Assembly: GCA_004794785.1 (NCBI GenBank)
Contig: SJOL01006400.1
Coordinates: 60,995 to 124,994 of the forward strand
Source: Opisthorchis felineus
Taxonomy: Eukaryota > Platyhelminthes > Trematoda > Opisthorchiida > Opisthorchiidae
DNA: 64,000 nt
Direction of reading: 5' to 3'
Shown here: positions 27,401-36,400 of the stretch, piece by piece
How the letters are laid out: each line of letters starts with the position of its first letter
How positions within the stretch are numbered: the first letter of the stretch is position 1
Program-made: the position numbers and the translations under genes
The notes under the pieces: model-generated
Seen by the model: the letters and a program-made list of their open reading frames with translations, nothing else
Told to the model about the DNA's origin: nothing
The model's database searches: none

Positions 27401-30400
27401 AACTATTATTAACTTCCATGGCATTTCTTGTGCTCTCATCGCATACTTTACTCACAACACGTCTGTATTTCAGTTCTTGCATTTCAATGCAAAAAGGCCT
27501 GGATGGCGATACTTCAGTCACATGGTATGCTCGGCAGCTGATTGACTAATTGGCTCTTTTTAGTGATAACAAAGGTCTGTTTAGGTCAACCCCTGGTATT
27601 ATAGGTTGGAGCACAGTCCTCGTGGATCTCAGCGGAGCTTCTTCCGACTACAAGGTAGGATTGCCCACGCCGGTTTTTGCGCGGACATTAACAGAACTTT
27701 CAGTTACATTTGGATGCAGTTTCGTAGATTACGCAGTAGTTCCCGACAGTTCACAGATCATTCAGATCCCCAACGAGCCGCCTTACTTAGTACGCGTCCC
27801 AAGTTTAAGTTCACTGCTTGACCTCCAGTGCGTTATTTCTCCAAGTGCATCTGACACCTCACGAATACTAAACACTGATGCTAAAATTCTCTGTATACTT
27901 TCTCGTGGGATGTAAATAGGGTCTCCATGTTTTGACTGCGTTTTGCACAATTCTTGGCTTCAAAACTCGTTTCCAGTTTTTATCAAGGCAACACTCTTGC
28001 TTCCTCCATTCTACCTCGTCCTTCTTCAGTGTAGTTTGAGTCTCCATTTCCTTTCTGTCTGTCCAGATCTTGTAGGTCCCGGTTGGATCCTGAAACCAAA
28101 GAACTGGGCTTGTTTTGGTAGGACTGATCCTTGTTTATACTAACTTCGCTTCATGTTCAGTGGTAGCAAATCACTTTGGAGTTCGACCACAGCACATTCT
28201 GGTCTCATTGGTGGCTGGAATATCGTTCTCGTTGATCTCGCTAGTAGTGAAAACGATTTTAAGGTATTTCACCGCTTCTAAGTTTCAATCAACTGTTTTT
28301 GGCTCCCACGATTCTGCCTAGTGAATGGCACTTCGATTAGGACATTTTGATGTTTACGTTCATGTCCATGATTTATTGTTGTTGGAATAGACTGGTGTAC
28401 ATATTACCAAGAGCCTGTTAACCTTTGCTGTGTTCATCTCATTCCAAGTCGAGTTGACTCTGGCTCAGCTCACGTCACGAAGTTTTGTCCACGTCACTTC
28501 GCCTAGAGTAGACATTGAATTCATACCTTAGATACTGCTTGTATGTTTTTGCAAAGCCCCAAAATACTGGCTGGATTCACTCTGATCTAGGTGGTTTCAC
28601 GTGCTTTGAAGCAGCATCTTGTTAGAATCCAATAGCAAGAAGATAACCCATTGAGAAAACTTGGCAGTTTATGTTTCGAATCTGTCAACTTTACTAGTCC
28701 CGTAGCTGCAGAACTGCTAGACTATATGGACTGCAGATGGATTCCACCGTTTGCAGGGCAAAGCCTACCGATATCGAAATGAAAATTAACTGAGCTCTAA
28801 TGTAGGTGTGTTTTAAGTTTACATGAGCTTACCTCTGTTTTGGTTGTTCAAATGATCACCCCTGAATTGAACAAATGAATGGATATTCCACCCAGCTAAG
28901 CCGATTATACTGCGGTCCTGACAATCACTTGCTTTTGAAAGCAATCTATACGGCTAACTCAACAGTGATTAGATGACCAAGGGGAATCCGCAAATGAATA
29001 TCCATCAAAAGATTTTCATGCTGTACTAAATTTGAACGGCTTGTTTCCGGTCAACGTTTGAAAAGACCGAAATGATTGCCAACATGTATTCTCATTTGTT
29101 GTCATTTGGATCCAATGATAAGGTTCAGTTATTGGTACTCTTGATCCAAACCAATTATTGTTAACGTACACTATTCAACGGAAGAATACACATGGGCTCT
29201 TTAGCATTGAGATGCACACGAAGGTGAATTATATATTCCTGCAGGGATTTGAGCCTCGTTTACCTTATTTGGCTTTTTCACCGAAGCCTACTGTGACCTC
29301 GCACGTCAGACAGGCTGTACTGTTAAGTTGCTAAACTCAGGGCATACGACAATGTATCCGTCATATGCCTCCATCAATACTTCCAAACCAGCATTCTGTG
29401 TACTTTCTCGTCAAGTCGCCTAGCTACACTTTACTACTGAAAGACTTATCACACCCGGATAGGAAACCGGTGGGTCGTAAGGTGAAACGCAATCACTTTC
29501 ACTATCAAACGCAGTACTCGTCTCATCCCATCCTGTGCACGAGTGTTCGACCACCAACTGTTCGAACTGGTGCTGAAATGAAACGATGTGGATTGAGCGC
29601 TCCCACTTCAGTTTTCGTAGGTAGAAAGCTGATGGCCACTCATGGTTTAGTGAACGTGTGCTTACAAAAGAACCTAGCCACCCAACCCTTTGAAGTCGCA
29701 ACGTGTAGTATGGTAGACGCTTGATTGGAACACTTCAGCTCGATCGACTTATTTCAGCAGCAGAGATATTCAAGTTATCCAGTTAGCTGACCTCAACTGG
29801 TATCAATGATTAGTAGACAAATCAATATAGTTTGCACGATTGGCAACGCATGTAGATGGGTTTAGCTTGACACCATATTTCTCTTAGGTACCTTGCTAAG
29901 AAATAGGAAGGTTCAGCTAGGCGGCATGACTTGATATCGCCTGGGTCGGAACCATAGATTGAAACATATTATGGATGTGACTTGCTTTCCTTCAAGTCTC
30001 GTCATTTAAAATTACTAATTGTCCGATGTGACAAGGTCGCAAAAGACCTTCAGTGAAATAACAAAATAAATTAAACGCCTGGCTATACGTTCAAGCTTTC
30101 ATGTGCATATAAACGTTGAAAGACCTATGCGTGAACTGTGCGAATGAATATGAAGACGGCTCGGAGTCTCCGAGTCCAATGAATAGAGTCCATATTACAT
30201 CAAATAATTGAGCTTTTCCAACTGTTAGTTTGGGTCCAACAGCAAGATGTCTAAGTTCTAACTTACTGAAACCTCAGGATCAGTTGGGTTGGCACAGTTA
30301 ATCCACTCGGTGGTACCATTTTAATGGAAGTCATTCTGTGCTAAAAAGCCGAGAAACACTGTACAGCTCTCCTATCCTCGTCAGTAGTCATTGGTAGTGC

Positions 30401-33400
30401 ATAGATCGCGAAACTATGGGAAGTTTCGGACTCACGGTCCTCGGATTAGTAGTGCAAGGTGATATTTTTCGGACACGAGCTGCTCAGAAAGGAAAACAAC
30501 TTATAATTTGCGCGAGCCTTCCTCTTAGAGGTCGTCAATCGAGGAGCCAGTCAGCACGCAAAATCCCTTGCCTGAAGAATGGTTGACCCTATATCATTCC
30601 TATGTGAGATTTACCTACATTGTTGATCAGCCGCTCGTGGTCGAACGGTATAGCCTTCAACTACTGGTCTGGAAGTCGTGGGTTTGAATCTCACTAGAGC
30701 TTTGTGTTGGATGATGATCCCCAGCAAGGATCAGACAGCTGTACGGTACTCAGCTTTTCAGCGTAGATTAACTCCACTTACAAGACGAACCGTAAGACGT
30801 ATGGAATAGGATTATTTTCCTCTCATATATTGCCAAAATAAAAAAAGCAACTTCACTCTTGCCTTTTCCTTGTTCTACCTCTCTTCGACAGCTAATTTTA
30901 GAAGGAACTATTCCTGCCGGATATCCGGACGCTCGTATCTGTGTGGACAACATAACCTCTTACACGGAGCCATGCAGTGGTAAGTGGATCTCCGTCTTTC
31001 CTTTTTTGAAAGTTGAAACATACGAGTACCGATTTTGTTGCCTAGCCCTGCCTTAGAGGAGACGACGGCAGTGCACAGTGCTTCCAGTATATCGAGATAT
31101 TTGTAGCTCGAGTGTGTTAATTGATTGTATATCAGGTGGCTATTTATGTACAACCAAGTGGGCCCAGTGTTGCGTCTTCAGCATCGATGGTTGGACAAGC
31201 AAAACTCACCGGCGAGCCAATTTGTTACACACTATGGTTGGTCTCTACCAGAATCGTGAATTGGTTATTCGTTCTACCGGCCTGTAGATATTTGAGAAAT
31301 CGCGATTCCTCGTTAGTATCGTGACGTGTCTATTCAACCGTGCTGCGTGTGGGGAGGCTGAGCCACTCAAGAATATTCTACAAGACCTGACCCGACTGAA
31401 CTCGACAGTAAAATTTAGGTTAACGTGTTGTTATGAGAATAGTGCAATGGATAACAAAGACCCGAACCATGGCTGCGTCCAGTCTCGGTCAATATGAGAG
31501 CTAAATAATCTATATAGCAGTACAAGAGGTATTTTGTAACACTCTGTAACCTGGGGACTACCAAATAACTTCATATATTCACACCTTTGGTGTATTCACC
31601 TAGTAGTCGGATCCATAAAATGATGCTTTGCGCGATGGATACAAACTCACGACTTTGTTGTAGCAGGCCGACTTTTCAGGTTGAATACGTGTCTGTTGGG
31701 TGGAACCCTAGTCACGTTTGCGTATGCCCATCCAACGTACCTAAACTTTATGGTATGTTCCGTGTGATGGAAACGCCATTCGAGTACTACGTAGGTGAGA
31801 GCCGCGGATGCACATTTCTGTGCACAATAGCATATATAGGAGTCAGTAAGTAGTCTCCTCAAGGCTCTCAGGATACCGTGCAGCATAATGGAGTTCACTT
31901 TCACGCTCACTTTTGACACCGGCCAAGCTATTGTTGAGGCTTAAAGAAACCAATAGAGGTTGATTCTTCTGAGGGGAATTTTCAGGGCGACCGTATAACA
32001 AAACAGAGGACAAACAACTGGTTCTATAACCAGTATCAGTATACATCATATCAAAAACGGGAACATATATTTCGGCAATGAGATTTTGAAGTTCATAGCG
32101 CCATAAAATATTTAGACCAACTATTGAAGAAATAGAAGTAACATTCAACTTTTAAAAAGTTTAGCAGATTGCATTGTGCGTTCATTCACTGATTGTTCCC
32201 TTGTGTTAGACATTATCCACGTAGCATCTATCGTCAACTGTCACCAAATTACCCATTATCGGAAGAAACCGGAAATGCCTATTTCATTCCATCACAGTTA
32301 ATGTAGCCTTTTATTCCGAGAAAATCGTTCTTTTCTTACATGTATACCCTGGAACCGTGATTAGAAATTTTGCACTTATAGAGGTGAAAGGTTGTGCGCT
32401 TCTAGCAAGAGTGCGCAACCCTCAGAGGATGCACTATTCTCATGTTGTGTACATGAAGTCAGATTGTCAACCGGCATACAAATGTGAAATCTAACGAACG
32501 GACTCCCGCTGTCTAAATGGGGACTTAGGAACATATGCGTTTAAGAAATTTACTTATTTAGCTCTCAAGTGTATGTGTGTTACAAATATAAACTACAGAA
32601 ATGGGCTTCCTAGGTCATATTTCGAAATATTGTGATATTGAACCTAAGATGATGGTCTTACGATTAGCGCGTCAATAACTCAGTACAACTGATTTTCGAT
32701 TGTAGCCCTTCGTAAATAGGGTTGTAATCAAAGACCTATACAGCAGCCGATCGACCTGGATGGAACACGAGACGACAGAAGCTCTGATATACTCCTTTTA
32801 TCTTATAGACCGTAGTTATGTTCGCATCAGTTCGAAAGGTACACCGTTTGCTCTGATACAGTCACTTTAGGTAAATCTACACTACAGTGATTTAGTTAGA
32901 TACCGCCTCAAGTCCTTGAATATACTCGTATTGATCGGCTTTCCTCGTACGCTTCAATATAATTTTTCCGCTACCCTTTTCAACCATTTTGTTGTCCTCT
33001 GAACTCAACGCCTGCCCTTCCCCCGTCAGTGTAATTTCTTTCATGTTCTATCCTATCCGCCTGCATTTCAGCATTGCAAAAGACTGCCGCCGTGGTTTCG
33101 AACCACTGGAGTTGGGCTCAGTACTTCGGTATCACCTTCGTCACTGCCCTGATCCTTGGACTCACAATTCCGATCTTGTTCCTCGTAATTCTCATCTGGG
33201 CCTGTCGTCGACGTCACCACAACATGAATTCCCCGTACACTGACAACAAACTCTTCTCCACTAATCTCTGGTACTATATCGGTGGAAAGGAGATACATGA
33301 CGATCCAACCGGTTTTCGAGGGGCTTCTAGCTTAATTCGATCGAATAAGCATTTCCACACTTCATCTGGTGCAGGTACACTGAGGAACAACACGCAAGTC

Positions 33401-36400
33401 GTTCCGGATGTGATGGATTTGCCCGATGTAGTGATTCCTGGAGGTCGGGTGGTGTCTTTTAACTACAGTGGGAATACTTTGGGTCCAGGCGGAACTCTTC
33501 GTCACATGTCACAGACTAGTAGCCAGCTTATGCAACCAACAAACTGTTTCAACACGGGTCTAACCATGGGGACTGTATCCTCGCAAAGTTCGGGAACTCC
33601 TGCCACCACCGTCGGACGTTCTGGCCCGGACGGAGTACTTCAACCGGATCCAAATTTTAACTTCCAGCAGCAACAACAACAGAACCAGCAACAAAATAAT
33701 GGACTACTCGGAGGTAAGCTTGTATTCTCATCTGTTCAGCTTGCTACTACTGGAAATGACGTGCTTATTTTTACGTGGGTTGCTCATCATTCCTTCTTAA
33801 GTAATTCACTGATGTAGGTGTGTCTAAAGCAATGATTTTTCACCTGATAAACGAGTCATCTGTGTGGACACATCTTCCTAGTTTCCGCATTTCGCTCAGC
33901 GTGATCGTCACTGCCAAGCTAGTGATTTCCCGTACAACAGAGGTAGATTTAGTTTTCTTTGCGGTCACTTTCTTGCAAAACCGTTCTCCGGTTTTTGAGG
34001 TCAATCATCTGGTGATGGTATTCTCGTATATTTATCCTAGTTCGCACCTTCGAGTTATCCTATGCTTTCTCACCAATTTTCACGACATATCTTGTTCCTG
34101 TGTGTTAACTGACCGTGTTTCGTATTTTGGCCCTCCTAGTCCCCGGTCAGCTCCCAATGCTCATGACACAGTCAGTATCGCCAAACTATCGTGGGGAATC
34201 AAACGCTGGCCAATTCCATGACACAGTGGCAAGTGATACCGTTATTAGTATTATTAGTGTTATTATCGAATGTTAGCAGAACCGTGCCTGTTCATTCATT
34301 CGACAGGCACGCACCCAATTTCTAACGAACAATTGTCCATGGTCATTCTCATCGTCTCATTGTTGTATATGATCTCCTTGGTTAACAAACGTTTTTTGGA
34401 AGGAAGGGCAACCACTCTCTTCCCACAAAGTAGTTGCTACCAAAACGTCATGCCACAACATTATATCTTCCACACAGATAGACTGTTTTCAAGGCCCGTC
34501 TTCATCGTAATTGACATAACCAGAGAGTGTCCAAGTTAGGAAAAAACCGATAGGAATAGTATACAATCTTCAAGTTCGGGAACCCCAGCCAGAGCAGCCT
34601 ATACCGTAGTGCTTGAACCATCTGAGTAACAGTAGGATACACGCGATCGCGTAACGCGTTGACTCAAAACGCTATTTATGGGACGGTGTTAGATATATCG
34701 TTGGGTTTCCACTTTCTACACTGCGAATTCGGATCAATGAGACCGCCGAATTCCTAGTTGGAAATGTCAGGAAATACTCTAAAATTACTGCTAGAGACGC
34801 TTCAAACAATATTCTAGCTTCGAAAATGTATTATACACTAACTGCCTTTCATTTATGGAGAATAATTTGAATAACCATCCAATTGATCAACCGTGTACCT
34901 GCCACTTTAGTGAAGATAGACCTCGTTTGAAACTTCGAAGCGTTTATGCTTCTGGAGATTCGCGCTTCTCCTTCTGGTTGATATACCTCATCTTGAAAAG
35001 TGAATTTCGGATGCAATTTGGTCGGACTGCAAATGAATGCAACCTGTTTGTACCCTTACTTTCTATGAGGTGACTTCACTTCGCTGAGCAAAAGTTTACT
35101 GAGCGGTTGCGTCCCAACTATTTTCACCTTGCACTCACTGTTTGAATATATGTTCTTCTTCCATAAACGTTTGTCTCTGAAGAACAATCCGCGGCTGGTG
35201 AATCGAAATAACATGTTGTCGTGGTTAGTTGAGGTCTGATGTTACTCACGTGGTTTGGGGCCTCTGTTTAGTCACATTTGAAGATAACTCTGGATGGAAA
35301 TAAATCTATTCCCCATAGCGGGAGCTGACTTATTTACTAACCTGATCATTATGAATCGCTTCGCTGCGGTCCCCCTTACTTCGACCAAAAGCTGTTCCTT
35401 GACTTCAAAGGTGCTTTCGAACTTCTCGGCCTCTTGTGCAACAAGGTATGCTCCAGAATTCCGTGAATTTAATACGTTGTTTATATTTCCATACGTATGG
35501 GCGTTTGGGTGTATATCAGGAGCTTTCCAGACGCCTCCCTGTGAGCAATGGCACCCGACAGGGAAGCCTATTCTTTCCAGGTTTGTTTAAGTTCGTCATT
35601 GATGAAGTAATGGGGCAAATTCTGGATACTGTCCGATGTTCCCCATTGTTCGAATCGCTCCGACCGAGAACTTTGTTGATCTGAAATATGCCGACGTTAT
35701 TGTTCTCCTTTTGGAAACTGAACACGGAGCGCATGCATCACTAGAAAAGCCGAGCAAAGTCATCCGATACTGAATTTATGGTAGACGAAGTGAGCACACA
35801 AATCCCGAAGGGCGGAATTATGCTTGCCAATTTGCGCCTATTGTGGCATCGTTGGGTCTCAAAGGACGCGTATGACAAACTAAGGTGCGAGTGTTTTGTT
35901 ATACGACTGCTAGACTCGGCGGCTTCGGATAGAGAACCTGGGACATCTTCAAATCTTTGGCCACTGATGTGTCAGAACTATAGCCGGAATCGGCTGGCCT
36001 CAGCGGATTTGTAATGCGGTGATCAGGGAACGGGTCTCTGGTAAGCAGAAGGCACTTCACTCAAGGAATACATTCAGCACTGCACATTAAGACGGCTGGC
36101 CAATGTGTTACGCATATGGGGTTTACCAAGAACAACGTTGTTTCCCGTGCACAGAGCTGGACAGAATATGATATGACAGAAGGGAATGAAGAAGGTTACG
36201 AAATGTCAGGATGCTGCTCACCTTTCGGGAAGGACCATTGTGAATCTCACTGTGCTTGGTCGGAGACACTGAACGATATGGCAACTAAACGATATCAATC
36301 TCTATCCAGATTGTATTTCTGAGTGTTAGAGATATAGGCCCCTCTTATGTTTTTGGTAGGCTGTCCTTAGGTCCCTTCTCAGTTCCATTTCTCCCTTCTT

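Noticed and set aside
239..28263. Reading the array as a giant protein with 22 serial MAM-like repeats.
   Set aside because: Exon phases (0 out, 2 in) make direct serial splicing out of frame, and the units lack the N-terminal half of a MAM domain and the closing strand.
30634..30700. Functional tRNA gene.
   Set aside because: No convincing acceptor stem, and the sequence continues into a body shared with another copy. It fits a SINE.
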